A DNA stretch of 64,000 nt from an uncultured Bryobacterales bacterium (GTDB lineage: Bacteria > Acidobacteriota > Terriglobia > Bryobacterales > UBA6623), in assembly GCA_958295955.1 (NCBI GenBank), contig OY282420.1, positions 2,990,435-3,054,434 of the forward strand. The letters are read 5' to 3'. Made by a program: the position numbers and the translations under genes. The notes under the pieces were generated by a model, which saw only the letters and a list, made by a program, of their open reading frames with translations, ran no database searches and was not told the origin of the DNA. Position 1 is the stretch's first letter; every line of letters begins with the position of its first letter. Below are positions 19,139-27,198 of the stretch, piece by piece.

Positions 19139-19579
19139 TCAGATCAAATTGCGGCCGTTCGGCCCGCTTCCGCTGGTCTCCTCACCCCCGGCCGGTCGAA
19201 TATCCGTTTGGGAGAAGTCATTGCCTTTGAACAGCAGCGGCGCGCCCAGATGCTTGGCCAAGGCATAAGAGAAACAATCGCCGTAGTTCAAGGCTGCTCC
19301 GTGGCCGGTCCCTTTACCGAAACGCCGGAAGGCGGCGAAGGCAATGTCGGCGATGAGAGGAGAAACCTCCACGACCGTCATGCCGCTTCTGAGCAGGAAA
19401 GCATCCAAGGCGAGAACCGCCTGATAGCCGAATCGGGCAAACAGGACGATGCGGGCCTCAAGCAGGGTGGCAGCGCTGATATACGTTTCGGCGGCAGCGG
19501 CGATTCGTCGATTGAAGACGCGCCGTTCCGGTTCATTGCTCAGAATGGCAATGAGCGCCGATGTGTCGATGACCATCAT
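19139..19579 (-). CDS. vapC: PIN-domain toxin VapC
   Basis: 146 residues with the VapC acidic quartet pattern: MMVIDTSALIAILSNEPERR at the start (first aspartate), EARIVLF (second, glutamate), NYGDCFSYALAKHLGAPLLF (third aspartate) and GNDFSQTDI (fourth). Toxins of this type cleave tRNA or rRNA. The gene is preceded and overlapped by four bases (ATGA) by its antitoxin. A disordered glycine/serine tail of about 17 residues ends the protein. Target RNA is not known. Confidence 0.9.
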   Translation of the reverse strand: MMVIDTSALIAILSNEPERRVFNRRIAAAAETYISAATLLEARIVLFARFGYQAVLALDAFLLRSGMTVVEVSPLIADIAFAAFRRFGKGTGHGAALNYGDCFSYALAKHLGAPLLFKGNDFSQTDIRPAGGEETSGSGPNGRNLI

Positions 19580-19830
19580 GAAGGCAGGCCGTGTTGGTCA
19601 TAACCGATGATCTCTTCGGCGCTCCGCGTGTCGCGCTTGGGCAGGCCGGCGCATTGCAGGGCAATGTAGTCGAGCTCGTCGGCCGGCGTGGTCTCGCCTT
19701 GCCTTTTCTCTACCCGCGCCAGTTTTTCCTGAACGGCATGCTTGACGGCCTTGGTCATGGACTCGCCGGTCAAGCGTGCAAGCCGCTTCGCCAAAGCATG
19801 GGTCTCGGCATCCTTGATGTTCAGCGGCAT
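19576..19830 (-). CDS. vapB: VapB-type antitoxin (PSK-family)
   Basis: 84 residues. N-terminal MPLNIKDAETHALAKRLARL is the ribbon-helix-helix-like DNA-binding region of the Rv0623/PSK antitoxin family, and the C-terminal DELDYIALQCAGLPKRDTRS would wrap the toxin. The sequence GGGAGGA-like site (about 19841) lies a few bases ahead of the ATG at 19830. It neutralises VapC and, as a complex, probably represses this promoter. A GTG three bases earlier is less likely. Confidence 0.88.
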   Translation of the reverse strand: MPLNIKDAETHALAKRLARLTGESMTKAVKHAVQEKLARVEKRQGETTPADELDYIALQCAGLPKRDTRSAEEIIGYDQHGLPS

Positions 19831-20054
19831 CACAAATTCCTCCCTGGTCTAAGTATAGGAGGAATATGGGGAAAATCAACCCCATCCGCGGGGCTTGCTT
19901 CCGCAATGTTAAATTTTTTTGCCGCTATTGCCTACATTCGCCGCCCTGCCCCTCGCCGCTGTGCTACGATACTTCGTCGAAGCAGGTTGGAAGGGGTTTC
20001 ATCCTGCCCCGCGGCTCCCGGTCGGAGGCGCGGCGACACATCGAGGAGAGAGGT

Positions 20055-23000
20055 ATGAAAAACATGAATATGTACCGCTGTTTTTATGCGGCGCTCGCGC
20101 TGGCGCTTGGCTTGGCGCTCCCCGCCGCGGCCCAGCAGGCCGACACGGCGCTGATCGTCGGCACGGTCAGCGACACCACCGGGGCCGTCATCCCGGGCGT
20201 GACCGTGACCTTCAACCACGTCGAGACGGGTACCGTCTATACGTCGGAAACCAACGAGAGCGGCAACTACCGCTCGAATCCGCTGCGCATCGGCGCCTAT
20301 CTGGTGGTCATCGAGGCCGACGGCTTCAAAGCCTATTCGGGTTCGGGCATCAATCTGTCGATCGGCGATACGCGCCAGTTGGACGTGTCGCTCGAAGTCG
20401 GCGCGGTCACCGAGGTGATCGAGGTCGAGGCGGCGGCGCCGCTGCTGCAAACCACCGAGGCTTCGGCCGGCACGGTCATTGAAAACCGTCAGATCGTCGA
20501 TCTGCCGCTCAACGGCCGCGACTATCTGCAACTCGCCGTGATCTCGGCGGGCGTGGTCGCCTCGCGCGGCCAAGGCGTTTCGATCGGCGGCCAGCGCGGC
20601 ACCGAAACCAGCTTCCTGATCGACGGCATGGACAACAACAACCAGTCCATCGCCTCGCAGGGCGGCCAGAAGGAAGTCGTCAAGCCCAACGTGGACGGCA
20701 TCGCCGAGTTCAAGGTCATCACCAACGGCTTTTCCGCCGAGTACGGCCGCTCGTCTTCGGGCATCGTCTCGCTGGCCATCAAGTCGGGCACCAACGACCT
20801 GCACGGCACGGGCTTCTTCTTCATGCGCGACGAGACGTTGGACGCCAAGCCTTTCTTCGCGCCCGGCGAGAAGGCGCAATTCGGACGCAAGCAGTACGGT
20901 TTTTCGCTCGGCGGCCCGATCAAGCGCAACAAGTCGTTTCTGTTCGGCGACCTGGAGCTCACCGACATCCGCGAGAGTTCGACCTTCGTCAGCACCGTGC
21001 CGACGCCGGCGATGCGCAACGGCGACTTCAACGATCTCGGGCAAACGGTGTACGACCCGTTCACCAACGGACAAGCGGTCGGCGCCGCGGACCGCCAAGC
21101 CTTCCCCGACAACAGGATTCCGATGAGCCGCTTCGACCCGCGCGCCGCCATCATCAAGGACTGGTGGCCCGATCCGCAAAGCTCCGACCTGCAGCGGAAC
21201 TATGTTTTCCAGCCGCCGCGGAACAACGACTTTGACAAGTGGGACATCCGCTGGGATCACAATCTCTCCGCCGCCGACAACATCTTCGCCCGCTGGAGCT
21301 ACCAGCAGCAGGTCATCCTTAATCCGCCGCGGCTTCCGGCGACGCAGTTCGGCTCGATGACGCGCGGCGGCCCGCAAGACCGCACCAGCAACAACGCCGT
21401 CTTCGGCTGGAACCGCATCTGGAGTCCGGCTTTGGTGTCGAACTTCCGCTTCGGCTGGAACTACATCGATACCGACATCGAAACGCACCTCGACGTGCCC
21501 GACAACATCAACGCGCGCATCGGCCTCGAGGGCTTCAACCAGAACCTGCGCGGCGTATCCGAGATGGTCATGAATCCCTATCAAGCTCTGGGCAACAACA
21601 CGTTCCGCCCGAACCTGATCCAGTCGCAGACGCGGCAAATCTCCGCCGACAACACCTTGACCAGGGGCAATCACGCGATCAAGTTCGGCGCGCAGATTTT
21701 CCTGCTGCAAAGCTTCATCGACAATCCGCAGCGCACCATGGGCACGATGATTTTCGACGGCCGCTTCACCGAGGGGCCGGGCGGCGGCGGCGCGACCGGC
21801 GACTCTCTCGGCGATCTGCTGCTGGGCCTGCCCAGGGAAATCCTCGGTTCGAACACGGTCTATATGAACATGCGCTCGCCGTTCATCCACACCTACATTC
21901 AGGACGACTGGAAGGTGAACGACAAGCTGACCGTGAACCTCGGCCTGCGCCACGAGAACAACTACCCCTATATCGAGACGCGCGACGGCATCGGCCTGTT
22001 CCAGCGCGGCGGCCACCGCGGCTCGCAGGGGGCGATCCGCGTCGCCGGCATGACCGGCAGCTCGCGCGCCGACCGGGCCATGATCGACCACGACAAAAAC
22101 AACTTCGCGCCGCGTCTCGGCATGGCTTACCGGCTCAACGAGAAAACGGTGATTCGCGCCTCCTACGGCATCTTCTACGGCAACATCACCAACACCGGCG
22201 GCGGCGAGTTCATGGAGACCATGCCGCCCTTCCACTTCAAGGCGGCATTGTCCGCCGGCGACGAACCCACCTTGCGCATGGCGCTGCCTCCGGGCACGAT
22301 TTCGGCGGCGAACGCGCAAGGCGTAGAGATGTCCGCCTGGGACGAGGACCCGCCGTGGCCGATGGCGCAGAACTGGAACTTCAACATCCAGTATTCGCTG
22401 CCGGGCGACGCGGTCTGGGAGATCGGTTATTTCGGCAACAAGATGAACCACATGATGGGCCGCTGGGACGAGAACCCGCCCCGTCCGGGCGAGTCGGTTT
22501 ACGATCCGGTGCTCAACCAGACTTTCGGCCCGCGAAGCTCGATCAACGAGCGCCGCCCCTGGAAGCGGGTGTACGTGCCCTCGTCCAGCCGCGGCGACTT
22601 GCAGTTCCCCGGCTCGGTTTCGAACGAGCCGTTCGCGCCCGGCTGCGGCTGCTTCATCACGCTGGGCCGCCAGAACACGCACTCGAACCGCTGGAACTCT
22701 CTCTACCACGGCTTCCACACCAAGGTCGAGAAGCGCTATTCGAAGGGCCTGACCTACATCCTTTCGTACCAGTGGTCGAAGGCCATCGGCGACTGGCGGG
22801 CGATTCCCGGCTCGGGCGGCGCCCCGGGCGAGAGCGCCCGCCTGGTGCATGACGTTCTCGACCTGACCCGCGAACGGGGGCCGACCCCGCAGGACCAGCG
22901 CCACCGCTTCGTGGGCAGCTACGTCTGGGAGTTGCCGTTCCTCAAGAACGCCACGGGCGCCAAGCGCGCGCTGTTGGGCGGCTGGTCGCTGGGCAGCATC

Positions 23001-23414
23001 GTTACCCTGACCAGCGGCACCCCGGCGACGCCGGGCGTGCAGGGCAATCCGGCGCGCATCGGCGGCGGCGACCGCCCCAACGTCGTGGAGGGCATGAGTC
23101 CGCAGGCGGCCAACCCCGACCCGGCGCAGTGGTTCAACCCCGCCGCCTTCACGCGGCCGGACGATTTGACCTTCGGCAACGCCGGCAAGGGCATCCTGCG
23201 TCTCCCGGGCCGCGCGCAGTGGGACTTCTCGGGGTTCAAGAACTTCCGCTTCGGCGAGAAGTACGCGGCGCAGTTGCGCATCGAGTCGTTCAACTTCACC
23301 AACACCCCGAACTTCGGTAGCCCGAACACCGCGTTCGGCAACCGCAACTTCGGCATCATCAGCGGCGCCTTCAGCCCGCGCAACATGCAGATCGGCCTGA
23401 AGTTCATCTTCTAG
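20055..23414 (+). CDS. TonB-dependent outer membrane receptor, carboxypeptidase-regulatory-like (Oar-type)
   Basis: 1119 residues. A signal peptide (FYAALALALGLALPAAAQQ) is followed by a carboxypeptidase-D-like domain (GTVSDTTGAVIPGVTVTFNH at about 37), a plug region with the characteristic RQIVDLPLNGRDYLQLAV and LIDGMDNNNQS segments, then a long beta-barrel (about 270 to the end) whose last residues MQIGLKFIF end in an aromatic as outer-membrane proteins do. Paralogues of this kind are abundant in Acidobacteria and resemble SusC/Oar. The substrate is unknown. ATG at 20055 is preceded by GAGGAGAG. The nearby sulfatase suggests sulfated polysaccharide, but this is weak. Confidence 0.9.
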   Translation: MKNMNMYRCFYAALALALGLALPAAAQQADTALIVGTVSDTTGAVIPGVTVTFNHVETGTVYTSETNESGNYRSNPLRIGAYLVVIEADGFKAYSGSGINLSIGDTRQLDVSLEVGAVTEVIEVEAAAPLLQTTEASAGTVIENRQIVDLPLNGRDYLQLAVISAGVVASRGQGVSIGGQRGTETSFLIDGMDNNNQSIASQGGQKEVVKPNVDGIAEFKVITNGFSAEYGRSSSGIVSLAIKSGTNDLHGTGFFFMRDETLDAKPFFAPGEKAQFGRKQYGFSLGGPIKRNKSFLFGDLELTDIRESSTFVSTVPTPAMRNGDFNDLGQTVYDPFTNGQAVGAADRQAFPDNRIPMSRFDPRAAIIKDWWPDPQSSDLQRNYVFQPPRNNDFDKWDIRWDHNLSAADNIFARWSYQQQVILNPPRLPATQFGSMTRGGPQDRTSNNAVFGWNRIWSPALVSNFRFGWNYIDTDIETHLDVPDNINARIGLEGFNQNLRGVSEMVMNPYQALGNNTFRPNLIQSQTRQISADNTLTRGNHAIKFGAQIFLLQSFIDNPQRTMGTMIFDGRFTEGPGGGGATGDSLGDLLLGLPREILGSNTVYMNMRSPFIHTYIQDDWKVNDKLTVNLGLRHENNYPYIETRDGIGLFQRGGHRGSQGAIRVAGMTGSSRADRAMIDHDKNNFAPRLGMAYRLNEKTVIRASYGIFYGNITNTGGGEFMETMPPFHFKAALSAGDEPTLRMALPPGTISAANAQGVEMSAWDEDPPWPMAQNWNFNIQYSLPGDAVWEIGYFGNKMNHMMGRWDENPPRPGESVYDPVLNQTFGPRSSINERRPWKRVYVPSSSRGDLQFPGSVSNEPFAPGCGCFITLGRQNTHSNRWNSLYHGFHTKVEKRYSKGLTYILSYQWSKAIGDWRAIPGSGGAPGESARLVHDVLDLTRERGPTPQDQRHRFVGSYVWELPFLKNATGAKRALLGGWSLGSIVTLTSGTPATPGVQGNPARIGGGDRPNVVEGMSPQAANPDPAQWFNPAAFTRPDDLTFGNAGKGILRLPGRAQWDFSGFKNFRFGEKYAAQLRIESFNFTNTPNFGSPNTAFGNRNFGIISGAFSPRNMQIGLKFIF

Positions 23415-23439
23415 TCGAACGCAACGCAACCCGCAACCG

Positions 23440-23480
23440 CCGCCCGCTCCCGGCAACCCGGGGGCGGGCGGTTTTGTTTT
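23440..23480 (+). terminator. Rho-independent terminator of the TonB-dependent receptor gene
   Basis: The arms CCGCCCGC (23440-23447) and GCGGGCGG (23464-23471) form an eight-pair GC stem, extended by CCCGG/CCCGG-type inner pairing, and are followed by TTTTGTTTT. It lies 26 bases after the receptor stop codon. Confidence 0.9.
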
Positions 23481-23548
23481 CAGCCCCTTGCGCCGCTCCG
23501 TCCGCCGCCAACCGCCCTGCCTTGTGATGGAACGGGCGGATATTCTCC

Positions 23549-24256
23549 TCAATCTGCGGGCGTCTCGATGCGCACGGCGGCGATCGACTTCAGCAGGCCG
23601 AAGACGCGCTCTTTCCAGATCGACGCATGAGGAAAGAGCGCGCGCAGTTGCCGGGTCGTCAGCAGATCGATATCGCGCAGGAAATCGTCGCAGCCTTCAG
23701 CGGTCGGACGCTGCAAGAGCCCCCATACGGTGAAGTTCCGCAGCAACGGGCGCTGCCGTCTCTTCGGCAGATAGTGAATCAACGGCGTGTAGAGATGCGG
23801 CTCGACCGGGAACCAGCGGTAGGGCGTCTGCACGTAGTAGCCGCGGCCGACCCGCTCGATCTCCCTGGCGAAGGCGGCGCGGTTTTCCTGCCCCGGTATG
23901 TGCTCGACGACGGAATTGGCGAACGCCAGATCGAACGCGCGGTCGCGGAAGGGCAGGCGCCGCGCGTCGGCGACGACCCACTGGAAACGACGGTCGGCGG
24001 CCTCGGGTTTTTGCAGATTGACGATCACCACCCGCGGAACGACTGCGAAAAAATTCCAGTAGTAAGCCGCGCCCCCGATATCGAGCACGGTGGAGTCTTC
24101 CGCGAGGCCGAAGGCCGCGGCAAGATGCCGGAAGCGGCGGCCGCGGAAGTAACGGCCGATGGGCGGATGCAGGCGCCGGATGCTGAGATTGCTGAAGCGG
24201 ATGGCGAGGGGTCCCCGTAAAGATTGGGAATAGCACACTTCGCGGGCCGGTTCCAA
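23549..24256 (-). CDS. SAM-dependent methyltransferase (class I)
   Basis: 235 residues. The Rossmann motif I region reads STVLDIGGAAYYWNFF, motif II is near VNLQKPEAADRRFQ, and DLAFANSVVEHIPGQENRAAF is the motif IV/V region of type 11 methyltransferases. The acceptor is unknown. The N-terminus is unclear: TTG at 24256 is used, but GTG at 24238 is possible. It is divergent from the sulfatase gene at 24347. Confidence 0.78.
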   Translation of the reverse strand: MEPAREVCYSQSLRGPLAIRFSNLSIRRLHPPIGRYFRGRRFRHLAAAFGLAEDSTVLDIGGAAYYWNFFAVVPRVVIVNLQKPEAADRRFQWVVADARRLPFRDRAFDLAFANSVVEHIPGQENRAAFAREIERVGRGYYVQTPYRWFPVEPHLYTPLIHYLPKRRQRPLLRNFTVWGLLQRPTAEGCDDFLRDIDLLTTRQLRALFPHASIWKERVFGLLKSIAAVRIETPAD

Positions 24257-24346
24257 GCGCTGCGCGGACTGCTACTATCGTGGCGTCCGCGCCCGCCGGC
24301 CCAAGTGGTTGCCAAGCCGCGGAATGCGCAGGGAGGAGTTGACCCT

Positions 24347-25897
24347 ATGAAACGTTCGCTGACGCGGCGGCAATTCGTGGAACGCACGGCAGGCATTGCC
24401 GGCGCCTTCGCGGCGGCTTGCTCGCCGGAACCCCGCGAATCCGCCGGCCCAAGGCCCAACATCGTGCTGCTGATGGGAGACGATCACGCTTGGGACGAGA
24501 CCGCCTACAACGGGCATCCCCACTTGCAGACGCCGACGCTCGACGAGATGGCGTCAACCGGTCTGCGCCTGGACAACTTTTATGCGGCCTCGCCGGTTTG
24601 TTCCCCGACGCGGGGCAGCGTGTTGACCGGCCGCCACCCCAATCGTTACGGCACGTTCACGCCCAACTGGTCGATGCGCCCGGAGGAGATCACCATCGCG
24701 CACATTCTAGGCAAGGCCGGCTACGCCTGCGGGCACTTCGGCAAATGGCACGTCGGCGCGGTGAAGGCCGGCTCTCCCTTGAATCCCGGAGCGATGGGTT
24801 TCGACGAATGGGTGTCGCACGACAACTTTTTCGAGATGAATCCGCAGTTGTCGCGCAACGGCGGGCCGCCGCAGCGGTTCGAGGGCGAAAGCTCCGAGGT
24901 CGTCATCGACGAAGCGATCCGCTTCATCGGCGGCGCGGCCGCGGACCGCCGGCCGTTCCTGGCCGTCGTCTGGTTCGGCTCGCCGCACGAGCCGTACAGC
25001 GGGCTGGATGAAGACTTGGCGCTCTACGACGACCTGCCGGCAGAGTACGCCGAGCGCACGGTGCGGCTGACCGGCATGGATACCGGCCTGCCCGTCGAGC
25101 GGCCGCTGCGGGACGTGCTGCGCGAGCGCTACGCCGAGATCACGGCGATGGACCGCGCGATCGGCAAGCTGCGGTCGTATCTCGCCGACGAAGGGCTGCG
25201 CGACAACACGGCGCTCTGGTACTGCGGCGATAACGGCATCCCCGCCAGCGGTCTCCCGACCGCGCCGTTTCGAGGCCGAAAAGGCAACGTTTACGAAGGC
25301 GGCGTGCGCGTCCCGGGCATCGTCGAATGGCCGGCGAAAATTACGCAGCCCCGCGCGACCGCCGTGAACGCCGTGACCAGCGACATGCTGCCGACGCTGT
25401 GCGAGCTGGCGGAAGCGCCGCCGCCCGAGCGCCCGCTGGACGGCATCGGCCTGAAGGCCCTGCTCGACGGGGAAATGACCGAGAGGCCGAGTCCGATTTG
25501 TTTCTGGTCCTACGACACGCGCCATGAAACCGCCGGCGACCCCAAGCCCTACATCGATCCGCAACTGCAAGAGGGCACGACTCCTCTGGCGAAGATCATG
25601 GACGGACGCTTCACGCGCAATTTCCGCAATTTCCATCACCCGGAAATCGCCGAGGACGACTTTCTCGGCGCGCGGGCGATACTCGACAACCGCTACAAGC
25701 TGGTCATCGGCGGCGAACGCGGCGACGAAACGGTCAAGGAACTGTTCGACCTGCGCGCCGACCAAGCCGAAGAGACCAACCTTGTCGAGGCGCAGCCGGA
25801 GATCGCCGCCGACCTGGAGCGGCAGCTTCGGGAGTGGCAGGAATCGGTGCTGAACAGCCTCACCGGGAAAGACTACGGCGGTCCCTCGGGGGGTTGA
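24347..25897 (+). CDS. Arylsulfatase-type sulfatase, Tat-exported
   Basis: 516 residues. The sulfatase signature SPVCSPTRGSVLTGR at about 82-96 holds the cysteine (about 85) that must be converted to formylglycine; the metal ligands are in LLMGDDHAWDE (about 41). KWHVG and CGDNG later also fit. The N-terminus TRRQFVERTAG is a twin-arginine motif, followed by a hydrophobic segment ending AAACSP, a lipobox-like cysteine. A GGGAGGAG site lies upstream of the ATG. No formylglycine-generating enzyme is in the window. The substrate is likely a sulfated carbohydrate or ester; the exact one is unknown. Its 3' end overlaps the TPR gene by 25 bases, tail to tail. Confidence 0.9.
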   Translation: MKRSLTRRQFVERTAGIAGAFAAACSPEPRESAGPRPNIVLLMGDDHAWDETAYNGHPHLQTPTLDEMASTGLRLDNFYAASPVCSPTRGSVLTGRHPNRYGTFTPNWSMRPEEITIAHILGKAGYACGHFGKWHVGAVKAGSPLNPGAMGFDEWVSHDNFFEMNPQLSRNGGPPQRFEGESSEVVIDEAIRFIGGAAADRRPFLAVVWFGSPHEPYSGLDEDLALYDDLPAEYAERTVRLTGMDTGLPVERPLRDVLRERYAEITAMDRAIGKLRSYLADEGLRDNTALWYCGDNGIPASGLPTAPFRGRKGNVYEGGVRVPGIVEWPAKITQPRATAVNAVTSDMLPTLCELAEAPPPERPLDGIGLKALLDGEMTERPSPICFWSYDTRHETAGDPKPYIDPQLQEGTTPLAKIMDGRFTRNFRNFHHPEIAEDDFLGARAILDNRYKLVIGGERGDETVKELFDLRADQAEETNLVEAQPEIAADLERQLREWQESVLNSLTGKDYGGPSGG

Positions 25898-26880
25898 GCC
25901 GCGGGCGTCGGCGGAGCTTGGTCCTTCACCCGCGCCAGCGCCTGCCGGGCCAGTTCGGCCGCGGGAGCGCCGGCGTGCAGCCGCATCAACTCTTCGAGCT
26001 CGCGTCTTGCGGCTTGAGGCTTCCCCGCTCTGACATAGATCTCGGCCAGGAAGAACTGCGGGTGAGAAAAGTGCCCCCGGTCGGCTTCTTTTGCCCGCAG
26101 CAAATGGTTCCGCGCCTTGTCGAATTGCTGCTTGTAAAAGAAATTCATGCCGAGTTGCGCGTTGGCCAGAGCGTCGTCCGGGCGCATCGACTGCGCCATC
26201 AGGTTGTACGGCAGCGCGTCGTCGATGCGCTGCTGCGACAGGAGCGCGCCGCCCAGGTTGACCATCGGAGCGAAGGCTTCCGGGTCATGCCGCAGCGCGG
26301 CGCGGAAGTATTCCTCGGCCTGCTCGTAATCGTCGGCCTTGTAGGCGAGCGTGCCCAACTCGTTCCAGGCTTCGACGAAGCCCGGCGACAACTCCACCGC
26401 TTGCAGCAGCCGGGCGATGCTGCCCTCGCGGTCGCCTTTGGTCAACCGTCGCCGCGCGGCCTTGAAAGCCGCCCGCGCCTTCGGCGAAACCGCCAAGTCG
26501 CCGAGCGAAACCGAGTTTTCTCTCTCGATATTCCTGCGGCGGGCGTCTTCCGAGCGTTCGAGAACGACTTGTATGTCCACGCGCCCCGCACTGTCGGCGA
26601 AATTGCGCGTGACTTGCACCGTGCGGCTGGTGACCCCCCATTGCGGGTCGAGCACGGTCAAGGTGTATGCGCCCGGCTCCAGCTTCTTGAACGCGAACAC
26701 GCCGTTGCGCACCGGCGCCTCGTCGTAGAATGCCCGCGCGACGGCGGAAATCATGGCGATGCCCCGCGGCAGTTCGGGCGTCACGGTCGCGCGCAGCGTC
26801 AGCGTCTCGGCCGCGGCGGCCGCCGCCGGCAGGAGTACAAGAGAAAGCAGCGGGCAGGCAGCCCGCCGCCCGAAAAACAT
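25873..26880 (-). CDS. Exported tetratricopeptide-repeat protein
   Basis: 335 residues from an ATG at 26880. The start MFFGRRAACPLLSLVLLPAA is a signal peptide. A beta-rich, carboxypeptidase-regulatory-like domain follows (FAFKKLEPGAYTLTVLD), then TPR repeats (for example VEAWNELGTLAYKADDYEQA, EEYFRAALRHDPEAFAPM, QLGMNFFYKQQFDKARNHL) and a proline-rich end. Probably a periplasmic protein-binding scaffold; no specific role known. Its reading frame continues upstream, but that part overlaps a repetitive region and is not taken as coding. Confidence 0.75.
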   Translation of the reverse strand: MFFGRRAACPLLSLVLLPAAAAAAETLTLRATVTPELPRGIAMISAVARAFYDEAPVRNGVFAFKKLEPGAYTLTVLDPQWGVTSRTVQVTRNFADSAGRVDIQVVLERSEDARRRNIERENSVSLGDLAVSPKARAAFKAARRRLTKGDREGSIARLLQAVELSPGFVEAWNELGTLAYKADDYEQAEEYFRAALRHDPEAFAPMVNLGGALLSQQRIDDALPYNLMAQSMRPDDALANAQLGMNFFYKQQFDKARNHLLRAKEADRGHFSHPQFFLAEIYVRAGKPQAARRELEELMRLHAGAPAAELARQALARVKDQAPPTPAAQPPEGPP

Positions 26881-26980
26881 TCTCAACTCAATGGCCGCCA
26901 ATCCCAAACCAAGTGACCGCTTTCCGCAGCGGCAACCCGCCGCCCCGCGCATTGTAATCGTTTTGAGAGAGAACGGGCTC

Positions 26981-27175
26981 ATTCTAATCGTTTTTGCCGG
27001 TTTCGCCGGGGTTCGTAATAGAATTTGGATGGCGCTGGCCAATTCTAAGCGTTTTTGCAGATTCTGCAGGGTTTGTAATAGAATTTGGAAGAAAGAAGCT
27101 TATTTTAAGTGTTTTTACAGATTTCTCGGGTTTAGTAATAGAATTTGGAGGAAAGCGCCCGATTCTAAGCGTTTT
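26981..27175. repeat. 60-bp tandem repeat array with internal dyad symmetry
   Basis: Three full units and a partial one begin at 26981, 27042, 27102 and 27162, so the period is 60 (61 once). Each carries ATTCTAAGCG, then TTTTTGC and later GTAATAGAATTTGG, whose reverse complement resembles the start of the unit, giving imperfect dyads. A shorter related half-unit (ATTGTAATCGTTTT) is at 26951. Reading the minus strand, the units encode repeats of about 20 residues such as KTLRIGRFPPNSITKPEKS, but the 61-base spacing shifts the frame in one unit. The array lies in the 318-base gap before the fic gene. I cannot tell whether it is a regulatory array or decaying coding repeat. Confidence 0.7.
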
Positions 27176-27198
27176 GGTACGGACGCCGTTGACTTCGC

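Noticed and set aside
19932..23552. Very long open frame (about 1200 codons) on the minus strand opposite the TonB-dependent receptor
   Set aside because: It mirrors the strong codon bias of the real plus-strand gene, which has a signal peptide, plug motifs and a terminator. The antisense product shows no recognisable domain.
26981..27175. CRISPR array
   Set aside because: The repeated units are contiguous 60-bp copies without unique spacers, and no cas genes are present.
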